Shown here piece after piece: positions 48,401-58,400 of a stretch of DNA of 64,000 nt. The translations under genes and the position numbers were made by a program. The notes under the pieces are model-generated. The model saw nothing but the letters and a program-made list of their open reading frames with translations, did not search any database and was not told where the DNA came from. Each line of letters begins with the position of its first letter. Position 1 is the first letter of the stretch. This DNA is from Pisaster brevispinus (lineage: Eukaryota; Echinodermata; Asteroidea; Forcipulatida; Asteriidae): the NCBI GenBank assembly GCA_023634235.1, contig JAMKCF010000023.1:3757001-3821000 (forward strand), in the 5' to 3' direction.

Positions 48401-49895
48401 AAAAAATTAATAATCATAAAAACTTACTTGGTAAGAAGCACTGCAGCTGTTGACAGTGTAAACTTTTTTGAGAAAAGACTGCGTTGGAATAGTATGGTTT
48501 GGAAAACTTTTCACCCTAAAACATTTGAATCTTAGAAACAAGTCATGCATGAATCGTTTCTCAGATTTCTAAGGGTTGGTGTCCGTTCATGAGTGCTGCA
48601 GCCAGAGATGCAGTTGGTACCCGCTGTCACCTCGCAAAATGTGGATGGATTCGATGTGCTCATGAAATTACTGTGACAGTAGACACTGCATTTAGCTGAA
48701 ACTTTCACATGCAACTTTTATTGTACCTTTCCTAATAATTTTGCCTATAAATCAGCATTATGTTGACGAACTCCAATCTAAGACCCTACCTTCATCTTGT
48801 GCTACAAAAGTGTTCAGTTTGCATAAGTTAGTTGCCTTCAAGTTGTCTGATACAATTGTCTTTAATTGACGATGCCTGAAGTGAACAAACCATCTTCACT
48901 TGATGAATTAAATCAAATTTCTGCTCTTACATCCAAAAAAGAGATCTTTACTGTCGGATTTTGAAATCTGAGATATGGAGAACAGTGGGTGAAAAGTGGT
49001 AAAACTGTGTGCATACCAGGTCTCTGGTATACTGTATTATGTATGATTAGCAACTGTAAGATAATTCTAAAATGGTTGGATTAAAACAATCTAAAATTTT
49101 TCGAAGTGATAACCTATTCAATATCAATGCTTTGGCTAATGTGCATCACTGTTGCATGGTGGAGGATTTTAAGTGGCTGTATGGTCATGATCAAGGAGGC
49201 CTGTGGCTGGACATGGAATTATGAACTCTCACCCAGTTACTGTAAGCACGCCCACGCTCTCCATAGATATAATATGGGGGAGGGCATGAGCATGCAGTAT
49301 TAGGGACTTTGTAAAAATTTGATCAGGACAACCAGCGGATAAGTACCATCCAGGTCAAGGTTTTTTACCCGCCCATTAATTCACCTTGTTTTAAGTTGGG
49401 TGTCGGAGAAACCATGGGAGAAGTTCACATTGCCTGGGGTTACATTTGTTTACAAATAACAGAGATCGCTATCTAACTGGAAAACAAGCAGGGGGGTCTC
49501 TACACGGCTAACTGTAGTTAACTTCTATACACTACGCATCTTAGTTAAATACATGTACACTAGACCTCCAAACCTACCAGATGGCTCTAAACTTTGACAT
49601 TGGAGAGTTGTTATCCGACCTGGATTAATTCCCCAAGGTTAGAGTTCATGACTCTATGTACACCCACATTCCTGCTTCGATTAAGACGACACAGCCCCCT
49701 TTAATAAAATAACTCTTTCCGCCTTTTGTCAGGATAACGTAAGAATGAACTATTGTCTCTTTTCTTGTTATTTGACAGTGTACCCAGATGCAACGAAGTG
49801 GAGGTACAGTGTGTTTTGAGAATGAATTCGCCCATAAGAACTTCCTGAACTCCATTACAGCAAGTCAGAAATGTCCTCACAAAAACCAGTGTTAA
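36435..49895 (+). CDS. DNASE2: Deoxyribonuclease II (lysosomal acid DNase)
   Basis: Exons: 36435-36541, 38107-38290, 45770-45845, 46474-46635, 47561-47758, 47905-48140, 49779-49895. All are GT-AG with consistent phases, giving 359 aa; the human enzyme is 360 aa. DNase II cuts double-stranded DNA at acid pH without metal, leaving 3'-phosphates, and degrades engulfed DNA in lysosomes. The protein starts with a signal peptide (basic MYSLRG, then a hydrophobic Val/Ala stretch). The mature start ITCLDEEGNPVDWFIVYKLP is the family signature. Both catalytic HxK motifs are intact: GHTKG (His120) and DHAKW (His299). LMYND, FWLVHS and YNHPWIYD are also family-typical, and several Asn-X-Ser/Thr sites fit a secreted glycoprotein. 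A possible polyadenylation signal AATAAA is at 50274. Intron 2 (38291-45769) contains two antisense GPCR genes. I see no truncation or frameshift. Confidence 0.96.
38770..38920 (+). mobile_element. tRNA-derived SINE, family S2
   Basis: AAAGATATTGACTAATGGGGAGACCGCCAACATAGGGC leads into TGGATAGCTCAGTTGGTAGAGC (A box) and GGTTCAAGTCCCGCTCCAG (B box), then a T-rich tail. Other copies: 37775-37910 (+), 53225-53345 (-), fragments at 13170-13235 and 22284-22345. The leader before the tRNA-like part is shared between copies, so this is a SINE. The 38810-38885 copy is the most tRNA-like, but the acceptor stem pairs only about 5 bp. Confidence 0.8.
39000..39616. other. DNASE2 intron 2, downstream of GPCR gene
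   Basis: A 137-codon plus-strand frame at 39091-39504 lacks any recognisable motif and has a low-complexity start. It overlaps the probable 3' flank of the antisense GPCR; I do not call it a gene. Confidence 0.4.
39617..40615 (-). CDS. Rhodopsin-class GPCR (NRY type), orphan, intronless
   Basis: A single open frame of 332 aa with all seven membrane segments. Landmarks are TM1 GNTLVI (Asn38), TM2 LSIADLLT (Asp66), TM3 Cys95, a TM3 end reading INRY (119-121) instead of DRY, an extracellular-loop-2 Cys175 that can pair with Cys95, TM6 CVAPY where most receptors have CWxP, and TM7 NPLIY (296-300) followed by KHPHFR and a Cys-rich tail. NRY is known from Tre1/Moody-like and melatonin-type receptors, so those groups are the best guess; the ligand cannot be read from sequence. 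It lies within DNASE2 intron 2, antisense to it, about 1.5 kb downstream of a clear paralogue. A shorter receptor from a later Met is unlikely, because the short N-terminus precedes TM1 normally. Confidence 0.9.
   Translation of the reverse strand: MDNKTCCSSDDDVYVSYAERQILAGVVVMFAFVGIVGNTLVIAAVILTKKLHHTTNMFVLNLSIADLLTCILIPFGAVAILTETEGEFPLPMALCAFMAFMFYACFGCSLNNLMCIAINRYVMIIHKRATYQRLFSPKCTIIAILLTWLIPTGFIIVPCTTGYIKLGFEPKYSSCTWVKAESQPGFHTVLFTAFCPIQLATIFFSYSKIFYHIFSHAKKVRHLDRNPSTSETTSEVHEAHANRVNKLQADVTKNLFTVVCTFVLCVAPYSFSLILPKTEQFLPIAVVILMGNSCVNPLIYAAKHPHFRTVFRCIITMKCTEIPERSSFKCFC
40616..42120. other. Spacer between the two GPCR genes
   Basis: Holds the 145-bp MITE at 41818-41962; otherwise nothing supported. 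Probably includes the promoter of the 39617-40615 gene. Confidence 0.5.
41818..41962. mobile_element. MITE, about 145 bp
   Basis: GTCGATTTCGCAAAGAGCTAAGAT at the left is inverted at the right (ATCTTGGTGCTTTGTGAAATCGA). A relative is at 57645-57777, with TGGATTTCACAAAGAGTTAAGACTAG and its inverse. Confidence 0.75.
42121..43182 (-). CDS. Rhodopsin-class GPCR (NRY type), paralogue of the 39617-40615 gene
   Basis: A 353-aa intronless receptor. It has Asn-X-Ser/Thr sites at the N-terminus (NST at 6, NNS at 16), TM1 GNGLVI (Asn50), TM2 LSVADLLT (Asp78), Cys105 paired with ECL2 Cys185, VNRY (128-131) in place of DRY, TM6 CVVPY, and TM7 NPIIY (325-329). ECL2 YIQLGFEPKYSSCSW is nearly identical to its neighbour (YIKLGFEPKYSSCTW), which proves a local duplication. 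Intracellular loop 3 is longer here and Ser/Thr/Lys-rich (about residues 220-270), so G-protein coupling or phosphorylation may differ. The gene is nested antisense in DNASE2 intron 2. A 180-bp tandem repeat begins about 250 bp upstream of the start codon. Ligand unknown; Tre1/Moody/GPR84-like or melatonin-like are candidate families. Confidence 0.92.
   Translation of the reverse strand: MAALINSTIASDLLTNNSLSCTLCAYFSYTQRQVLAAVLSLISLLGVAGNGLVIIAILSSPRLQRVTNYFVFNLSVADLLTSLFIPFMAVAVLNETAWPLPMALCSMTAFMFLTCLGCSINNLACIAVNRYVLITKKQETYQKLFSKQRAVLAILIIWLIPLSTTVVPTCIGYIQLGFEPKYSSCSWVLAHSSGGFVFVLFATFCPVQLSVIVYCYIRVFTHVRQHAKKVQPSLGTQTETISTVVATVSSTAAHPKVPDIPSSSTAQEKKPKRSRLQVQVTMNLFLVVCAFILCVVPYAVTLLVPRSRQVFPFAATIFMGNSCLNPIIYAIKHPQFKTVFRCILTGRFSDIPK
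43441..44110. repeat. 180-bp tandem repeat upstream of the GPCR gene
   Basis: Units start with GGTCAATCCGCCCACTTGGG at 43441, 43621 and 43801, exactly 180 bp apart and nearly identical. A decayed part follows to about 44110 and another near 44585-44645 (GATTGGATGCTTCTTCTCCC). Each unit holds an inverted pair, CCTGATTGG and CCAATCAC. Confidence 0.95.
44650..45769. other. DNASE2 intron 2, right part
   Basis: No exon; one short hairpin at 45290-45315. Confidence 0.5.
45290..45315. repeat. Short perfect hairpin
   Basis: AATGTGCCAG and CTGGCACATT, a 10-bp stem with a 3-nt loop. Confidence 0.8.
47070..47432. mobile_element. MITE family M2 (about 360 bp)
   Basis: The ends GTATATTTTTGGTAACTACTCC and GACAATTACCAAAAGTATAC are imperfect inverted repeats; inside is a hairpin GAGAAAGGCTTCAGGCATGAAG...TTTCTCAG. 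Other copies or parts: 38365-38735, 49895-50110, 54835-55105 (-), 58590-58945. Confidence 0.75.
48168..48360. mobile_element. MITE family M1 (about 193 bp)
   Basis: GGGCCCAATTTCATAGAGCTGCTTAAGCA at the left end is inverted at the right end (TGCTTAAGCAGCTCTATGAAATTGGGCCC), giving a TIR of nearly 30 bp. Full copy at 46005-46197; diverged copies about 5090-5312, 36955-37112, 60080-60262 and 62625-62815. Two copies flank DNASE2 exons. Confidence 0.85.
48791..49778. other. DNASE2 intron 6
   Basis: No supported feature beyond intron sequence. Confidence 0.5.
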
Positions 49896-50867
49896 ATGAC
49901 CATAAAAACTTACGAGTTAATGACCATAAAAACTTACTTGGTAAGGAGCACTGAAGAGCTGTTGATAGTATAAAACATTGCTAGGAAACAACCCCCTTTG
50001 AGGTAATGTAGTTTTAAAGAAAGAGGTAATTTTTCATCCAAAAATTTGAATCTGAAAAAGGCTTCAGGCTTGAAGCCCTTCTCAGACATCTGAAAGCACA
50101 CAATTCTATACAAATTATGTTCATTGATCGAGAAAACATTAGTGAATCGCATCTTTTAAGTTGATGCAAATGTCACATTGAAATTGTATTTTATGGTCAA
50201 AACTGGCTGGATCCAGTAAATTGACCAAAAATGATGTGTATGTGTTTTCTAACTAAACAATGTATAAAATTGTAATAAAAAGTCGCAAATTTGTCTGTAA
50301 ACCTTTAAAAGGTATGAGGCAGATGTTATATTAGTGCTGGACTTAACCAATAAAGCACAATACTTGGAACATTTTAAAGGATAAAGAAGAAAGTTAATTG
50401 ACAATCTTTATTTTGAGCAAATATTTGAAGGTTCATATTTTGTTTATGTGAATGGTCTATATGAAATATTAACAACACAACTGGTTCTTCTTAGTGCCTG
50501 ATTAATTCTCTTAAGAATGCCTAATTAAAATGTTTATATATTTTGAAGACAATATTTATAAACCTTTAGTCATCCAAAGAAATTAATCATTTAAACAAGA
50601 GAACAAACTTGGCTGCTTATTTGCCTCAATTAGCCATTTGTGAGTTAGATTCGAATGATGTCTGGTAAACTGCCTTATTCAGTTACAAGTGAATGCTCAA
50701 CTGACCAGATCCAGTGTTGCTTTGTCAAAGTTTTCTTAGTTTTAGATATTTTCAATGAATAGTGTGTTGTACAAAGGTACCAAGTCTTAGCTGATCAGAA
50801 GGTAGAAATGCAAAATCTTGCCACAATTTAACTCCAAAATGGCTGATTACATTTATTTGTCTTATAT

Positions 50868-51110
50868 TTTCTGGTAAATGTCGCGACGACGGTGTTCCGA
50901 CTCAGCGAATCTTGTGACACTGGCGATGTTCTCGCGAGACTGCTGGCCCCCGCGAGACTACTGCTCTCGCGACTACAGTCCCATGGGAGTGTTCGGGAGC
51001 CAGCAGCCTCGCGCGAGACCAGTGGTCTCGCGAGAGCAGTCTTCGATCCCGGAGAGCAGAGCTGAGTGTTATAGTAGGCTGTCACCGCGACAAACATTTA
51101 ACGACTTATC
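50868..51110. repeat. GC-rich foldback with TCTCGCGAGA motifs
   Basis: TAAATGTCGCGACGACGGTG on the left faces CACCGCGACAAACATTTA on the right. Between them are two perfect TCTCGCGAGA (50930-50939, 51026-51035) and several near copies (CGCGAGAC). It is the most CpG-rich spot in the window, inside AT-rich intergenic DNA. It could be a MITE or a CpG-island promoter. Confidence 0.65.
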
Positions 51111-51786
51111 CACAAGTTTAATTTTCTACTCGTAATTATTGCAATCTGCTTTTGTAAACCTTTGTATGCCTTTTTCTACTCAGAAAATTAAAATACTTTT
51201 TAGAAAAGCCTGTTGCTTATTTTGTTCATTTTGTTGTATGACTTTCAATTAGAAACAAGTCACTGGCAAACATTTTTGGAGAGGTTGGTACAAAAAATGC
51301 TCTTTTGAAGAGTACAGAAACAACATGAAATCAAGGTGTGAAGTACATGCATTTGTAATAATGCTTCTTTCGCTTACAGTACAACTCATGTCTTGTTTAT
51401 GCTTACAAATGTTGCCTGCAACAACTTGCTTGAACCATACAGCTTCTTATATCTGGTTTTTCATATCATATTCAGCAGTGTCTTGTATGGATTTAACCCT
51501 AGCAGTGCCTTGTATTAAATACATGTAATGCCATGCATTTTAGCTGTGAATTACTACTTTAAGAAACAATAACTGCAGTCAAAGCATCCACAATTCAAAG
51601 CCGACTTCTGAAAAATTCATTTTGGTCACACTTTGAACTTTCACAATGGTCAATCAAAGGTCAGGTAGTGTGTTGTAGTCAATACAAATGCATTATGAAT
51701 AGGGCAGGTTTAATGGACCCTGCCAATAAACAATCCGAAAGTTGGAGCGATTTTATCGCCCCAGGACACTGCTACTAGGGCGTAAA

Positions 51787-51900
51787 GGTAGGGATATATT
51801 TTGGTAACGACCCAGAAAAGTTTTTGTGACATTTTTATCCAAATTCTATTTGGATGAAAATGTCACAAAAACTGTTCTGGTCATTACCATTCCCCTACCT
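51787..51900. mobile_element. Foldback element, 114 bp
   Basis: AGGTAGGG...TTGGTAACGACC...AGTTTTTGTGACATTTT..ATCCAAAT is inverted over about 50 bp and ends CCCCTACCT. Confidence 0.8.
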
Positions 51901-52487
51901 GTTATAAAGATGGTAATGGTAGTAAACACCCTGAGAAATAATTTCATCTGAAATGCCCCCATTTAAAAATCTATTGAAGTATGTCCAAAAATTTGAATCT
52001 CCAAAACTCACCTCAAGGTCAGTGTTGGAGATTCAGAGATGAGGTTGGTACCCACTGTCTACTCGCTAAATGTGGATGGGTTTGATGTTTTTGCTGAAAA
52101 TACTGCGAGAGTTTTGGCTGCTTTCTCAACAAATGGGCACTTAATTCAACTGAAACTTTCACAGGTGACTGTTTTAGTATCTTTCTAGAAAATGTTGCCT
52201 ATAAATCAGCATGACGTGGAAAAAAAAAAAACATTGACCCCAACCTTTACAGCCTTTTACAGTATTAAGAACACATGGACTGAGTTGTTTGCCAAGTCAT
52301 GAAAAACTACTCTCACTTCAGTTTCGGTTTGTAGAATAAAAACAGTATCACGCCAACAGTTCCACGATAACGTCCACAAAACAACATACAATCCATGTTT
52401 CATACATCTTTAATCATATTCCTTCAAGTTCATTTTCACACGGCAGTGATGATGTCAAGTCGTCGATCCACCTTCAGTTGTCTTCGT

Positions 52488-53848
52488 TCAATATCCATCA
52501 TTATTAAATGTGATACTTGTATAGGTTGGATATTTTGCCTTGAGTTTCTCTACAGTGATGCTATGATCTGCTAGTCCGTAACCCTGTACAGGAAAAAAAA
52601 ACACATATTAGACCCTGCCCTAGTTGTCAGTACAAGTGATAGGCACTGATTGTTTGTATAAGTTGAAGGTTTCTTGGTTAATTGTGAATGGCCTCACCAT
52701 TGAGTAGCCGTAAACTAATATGGATTTGTCTTGAGGTTTGTGTTGGATACGTCCTCCTCCCACACAAAAACAATCAATCTTCATTTTGTTCAACTCCGGC
52801 TCTATTCGCTCTAGTACATCAGCTGAAATAAAATATAAAGAAAGAAAGAGCATTAGACAAATTTATATGGGAACATTGGAGTTACACTTCTTCATCTTCA
52901 AATGATAAACACACTGCCAGTCACACAGGGGTGAACCCCTTCACTTAGGTGTGTACTGTGGTCTTTTATGTGCATTGATGGTACACACTGAACCCAGGGC
53001 TATAATGGGTAAAGTGTCTTGCTTAAGGACACAAGTGTCAAGACCGGGACTCGAACCTACACTCTGCTGACCAGAAACACCAGAGCTTGAGTTTGATGCT
53101 CTTTTAAAACCGATCATACCATTAATTATATTTTACTATAATATATGGTTTTGTACTTTTTGTATCTTTAACTTTAATAGTACTGACATTTCAAGTAATA
53201 CACAGACTTAAATTTTACATAATTTTGGGTCGAACAAAGAAAAATTTAATAGAGCGGGATTTGAACCTTCGACCTCTGGATTAACCTGCCAGCTCTCTAC
53301 CAACTGAGCAAGTCAGTTTTTTTATTTGTTCAACCCAAAGTTATTTAATAATAGACTTCGCGCTGCCTCTAGCCACTGTGCTAGCTCGGTGGTGTAGTGG
53401 TAAGATATCTGGTCTAATACTAATAGCAATGCAAACAAAGGTCTTGGGTTCGAATCCCACCCAAGTGACTTGCCTTTCACAGAACTCGGGAAAGTACCGA
53501 GTATGCAGAGCTTAAAAAGGGTAAAAACAAAATTTTATTCTTTATCCCTGATCACTGCTGATGCAAAAATAACATCTATAATTAAATAAAAGACTTTCTA
53601 CCTACATAGTACATGTATGATGTTTAGAGCAAGGAATTAACTATTTAATATTAATAAACAAAAAATTATAAGTGATTTTTAAAAGAAAACTTACCATGGT
53701 ATCCTGCCCATTTATATCCCCTAACAATATACTTGAAGGTTTTCTCGTCATTTAGTGGCCATATCCTTATTAGGATGTACTTAAACCGTCCAGAGTCATC
53801 AATATCTACATCCTCAACGGAGTCTAACAATGGGTTACCACTGCTCAT
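52488..53848 (-). CDS. PHPT1: 14 kDa protein phosphohistidine phosphatase
   Basis: Exons on the minus strand: 53848-53695, 52822-52698, 52583-52488. All are GT-AG, phases agree, 124 aa plus stop; human PHPT1 is 125 aa. The enzyme removes phosphate from histidine (and lysine) in target proteins in the cytosol. Family signatures are present: VDIDDSGRFKYILIRI, IVRGYKWAGYHAD with the catalytic His, GGGRI, and VYGYSMG at the exon 2/3 junction, ending NNDGY. I chose ATG 53848 because MSSGNPL gives the normal length. The frame is also open upstream to an ATG at 54055, adding 69 residues (see findings). An ATTAAA variant poly(A) signal lies on the minus strand at 52415-52410, about 75 nt past the stop. 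Head to head with TRIM45. Confidence 0.95.
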
Positions 53849-54055
53849 CGTCCTTTGATAAGAATTAATCAAGAACAAGGTGGGATTTCGTAAAACTAAA
53901 ATATGTCTCTTCTTATAAAATCTTGAGTTCCAAGTAAACAATGGATTACAACAAAATTTACTTGTAAAATGGGAAGTTTTGTGTAAGATTTTATACTTTG
54001 GTAGAAGTGTTTGTACACGCATCAAGGACGAGCCGTTTATGGCAGATATTCGCAT
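53849..54055 (-). other. In-frame N-terminal extension upstream of PHPT1
   Basis: Sixty-nine codons from an ATG at 54055 run without a stop into the PHPT1 start. The predicted segment has no Asp or Glu, about a dozen Arg/Lys and many Ser/Thr, which is what a mitochondrial import presequence looks like. It may equally be an open 5' UTR by chance; the strand is poor in G here, which depletes GAN codons. Confidence 0.3.
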
Positions 54056-54290
54056 CTCACATTCACAAGAATCCCATCGTCTGCATTCTCCAAAAGTCCC
54101 AACTCTTCTTCAAAGTTCATGTCTATTTTGATAAAAGAGTTGCATAGCGCCCTCAATAGTCGCAAAATGCGTCTTGTACCCTGACCATTATTGAGCTAAC
54201 TCATATGTCATGTCTGATGGAGGGTGACAGACTGGTTGAACTCGGGAATGTTGGATTTTCACCGAAAAAGTTGGTAAGCAAACATGAGTC
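54056..54290. promoter_or_regulatory. Putative bidirectional PHPT1/TRIM45 promoter and TRIM45 non-coding first exon
   Basis: PHPT1 starts leftward at 53848 (or 54055). A donor-like TTG|GTAAGC at 54273/54274 could end a non-coding first exon of TRIM45, whose coding exon is preceded by an acceptor (CTCACCAG) at about 55438. No TATA box is obvious between them. The layout is inferred from exon positions and splice-like signals only. Confidence 0.4.
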
Positions 54291-55448
54291 TATTTTTCTA
54301 TTTTTGTCATGAAAAAACACGCACAAATACTGCAACTATTCGTTTTTTATATTGTTTGGAAAACGTTAATTCGTAAGACATATTTTAACCTCTTTAGTTT
54401 CGTGTTAGAAAAAATATCTTCGCTTCAGAAAAGATTTGACAAGATTGTCAATAACTTATTTTAAAATAAGAATAAGATTATACATCAAAATAAGAACATA
54501 AGAAAGAAAAACATTCACTGATTCAGCAGTGAGTGAGTTTCGTCCACCTATGAAGACCATAATTTTCTACCTCCATGATAAGACCGTGGTATGGATTAAA
54601 TAAGAGATAAATTTTATTTAAAAAGGCAATAATGGTTAAAATTTAAATGTCTTGCTTAAGGACATAAGTATCAATACACTTACTTTACATGACTTACACT
54701 TTTTTGTTACAGGGACTCAAACCCACACCCCGCCGATCAGAAACTCCGGAGCTGGAAATCAGTGCTCAATAGTCTTATCCGCTTGGCCACGACATAAAAT
54801 AACAACCTGTTAAAATGTGGTCTCAATCGGTCATCAAAGTTGAAAGAAAATAATGAAAGATAAAAACCATGATAGAGTTGTGAGCTTTCAGATGCCTGAG
54901 AAAGGCTTCATGCCTGAAGCCTTTTCCAGATTCAAATTTTGGGGTGAAAAACTACCCCTTTCTCTAAAACTACATAACTTCAAAAGGTGTCATTTCTAAT
55001 AATGTTTTATAATATCAACAGCTCTCCAGTGCTCATTCCAAGTTACTTTTCATGGTCATTAACTTTTAGAGTAATTACCAAACATCCAAAGGTCTACATG
55101 TACCTCCCTTTTAATTAAGGTGTATATTTTGACGGATCGGGCTTTCCTTAGTAAACAGTTGGGCCTATTAAGCCGGCAGCTCACCTTTTAAAAAATTGAT
55201 TAACATAGTGTCATTTATTGAATTGGTTTATTTTGAATAGTTTATTATATATTTGTTTCTGTCTTCTGACAATTCATTGCATGTAAGAATGTTTTCTTCA
55301 TGCCAAAAAGAAATTACACAGGATTTGGTGGCTTAACATTACCTCATGTACCTCTCAGTTAACTTTAAATTAATAGATGGGTTTTACTTTTATTTTTGTA
55401 TTTAGTTGATTGAGCTGAAACCTGTTTTCTCACCAGGAAGTAAGCAAC

Positions 55449-58400
55449 ATGTCTGACACATTGAACGATGGCAATGCAACACCCCCCGTCACCCAGTCAC
55501 CCCCATCTTCCCCATCTCACAACCCTCCACTAAGCCCCCCAGAAATGGAGACTGACTGCCAGTTGATATGTAGCATATGTAAGAAGCGTTATTCAGATCC
55601 TCATCTGTTGCCATGCCTTCATACTTTCTGCTGTGGCTGTCTCAAGACGCTCTCGCCTTATATTCTGAATAACGATGATCGCAGTAGCAGCGCTGGTAGT
55701 TCGTTAAGCAGCTTAGGGAGTGGTCACAGCAGCCTTCGTAGCCTCACAATCCTATGCCCACTATGTGAGATCGAAGTGGAGCTGCCCGTCAAAGGACCAG
55801 AGTTACTGCCTGTTGACTTTATGATCCAGAAGAAGCTGATGTTAGCGTCTCTGAATCCGGAGGCAGGAGAAACAATTTGTGATCTATGCACAGACAACGC
55901 TAAAGCAATATCAAGATGCATGGAATGTATGGTGAATGTCTGTGGATTCTGTGCACAGGCTCATAAGAGACAACGTAAGACGGCTGGACACTCGGTCCTA
56001 TCCATGCACGAGGCACGTCGACAAGGAGCAGCTAATTTGAGCTGCCCTGTCTTATGTCCTAAACATAGTCAGGAGGAGCTGAAGATGTATTGTGAGACGT
56101 GCGATCAATCGGTCTGTCGAGATTGCTGTCTCGTTGAGCATCGTGAGCATCTTGTAGAATACTCTGAAGATGTTGCTCATCACCATAAGCGTGTCCTTGA
56201 TAATCTGGTAGCTCGTCTCCAACCACATATTCAGGCCATCTCTGGTGGAATTAACTCCATCAATCGAGCTGAAGCCTCAGCTGCAGAGAAGTCAAAAGAG
56301 CTATGCCACGATATCAACTTCTACTACGATAACTACATCCAAGCATTGCAAGCTCATCGTAGAAGTCTCTTAAGTCGAGTCTCCCAGGTGTGCGAAACTC
56401 GCACCAAGTCCCTTCAATCTCATCGCCTGCAGCTGCAGCAGATCCTACATGATATGCAGCACTCGAGCAACGTAACATCGTTTGCTTTATCAGAGACTAA
56501 CAATAAGGAGCTTCTGTCTTTGAAACCCACACTTGGAAAACGTCTCAGCTTGCTGAATCGAGTAACGTACCAATGCACTCCAAGAGCAGATAATCTACTC
56601 AGATTTAAGGCTAGGGCCAAGGCAGGTAGAGTCAACGGATATGAAGTACATGGCGTCCTGGAATCAAAACATCTGGATCCCATGAAGTGCTACGTCAGAG
56701 GAGAAGGTAAAATCAAATTATTAAAAGTGACAGTTTCTTTTTCTTAAAGACCAGCTTGAATGAGTGATCTTTGCTGAAATTCATTTAAATTGTTTTCAAT
56801 CAATAAGGAAATTGAGTTCACGTGAGAGTAAACAGCTTTTAATTGTCAAACAAATAGTCATTTTGAATACCCTTCTCCGGTATTTGCAAAAAGCCCTTGG
56901 ACGTCATCACTCATGTTGCGTAATTTGTGGGAAATCCATTTTGTATAAATGTAGGCAAGCTTTGTTTAAAAAGCAACATTCCACAAATGATGTCAAAATA
57001 TTGTTATTTGGCAAACACCCTCAAGGGCAGAAATGTAGCTAGTTTTTCAAAACCTTCAGGTTGGTGCCTACTTTTTTGATCAATAATGATGACAAATTCA
57101 GAAGTGACAAAATATCAAAATTACAATTTAATAATAACCAAACACGTTATAAACAAGTTTACATAGCATTCCTGTCAACAATTGTTTCACTCAAATAGCT
57201 GTTTAATACGATTATCTCTACTTTGTGATAGCATGTTACTTCTTTTTGTTACTGTATCTTTTCTCTATACAATTGAATTTTGTAGTTTAGCTTTAAAACA
57301 TCTAGATCCATCCCCAAACTAGCAACATTTAACCAAAATGGACAGTACAATTTCACTGGACTCCGAGAAAATGAATAATACAATTTTGTGAATGATTATG
57401 TGTTCTTTTCAGGCGTCTATGAGGCAAGACAAGACATGGAGGCTGAGTTTATTTTGATCACTCATGACTCTGAGGGTCGTCCTTACACTAAAGGTGGTGA
57501 AGATGTACGAGCGGTACTGTCAACAGAGTCAATTAGGAACAGGTACTGTTGGGGGATGCTTTACTTTCAGCACTAATAGCCCATATGCACAAACGCCATC
57601 TTGAAAATATAATGCAATGCATCTTGGGAAACTGAGTCCAGGGGTGGATTTCACAAAGAGTTAAGACTAGTCTTATCTCGAGTTAGAACGAGTTACTCAT
57701 CCTAACTTAGGCCTTAAGTTTTTAATAACTCCTAGGACTAGTCCTAAGTTAGGACTATCTTTGTGAAATCGACCCCAGTTTTAAAATAAGTCGAGTTGCC
57801 AAGACAAACGTACGCTGTAGTTTGCAGTACTTAGTTTTATAGTTTTATAGTTGTGTACAGCATTAAGCAAGTTCGGGTGCTAACCTGTTTGTCAATATTG
57901 CCATTAAATCACGCTCATGTGGTCTGTGGTTCACTCAAACGCATTTAGTCGATTGATTCGTCAAATATGGCAACTCATTATTGGCTCGTAAAACATTTAC
58001 TTGCAAAATACAGTGCAGTAATAATTGTTATCTTAATTTTTGACATACCTTTTAAGCAAAAACCTACCATTTATCGTTAAACCAACTTTCTGTGTTAATG
58101 CAAAAGTTTACAAAACTTTCCAGGCTCCGTCTGATATTCGAACCACGGCGTGCAAAATACGCGCAGCTTCAAAAATTAATAACGGAGCCCAAACCGGAGA
58201 CGGAGCTGAGACCAAGGTTTGGGAAAGGCCCCTGGTGTTGCTTGGACTCAGATTTAACCCAGAATCTTTTGCGTGCCGATTGTGCGCATTGGGACATGCA
58301 TATGGGCTGTTGCCAGCAGGTGCACATAAGGCTGCACTTCACCTCTTGACTTATTAGAAAACCACAGAGATATACAAATTGCTACTGAAAAGTGCAGCAT

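Larger units (their letters stand above)
50280..52487. other. Intergenic between convergent DNASE2 and PHPT1
   Basis: Contains the GC-rich foldback, the 114-bp foldback and M3 fragments. No gene. Confidence 0.5.
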
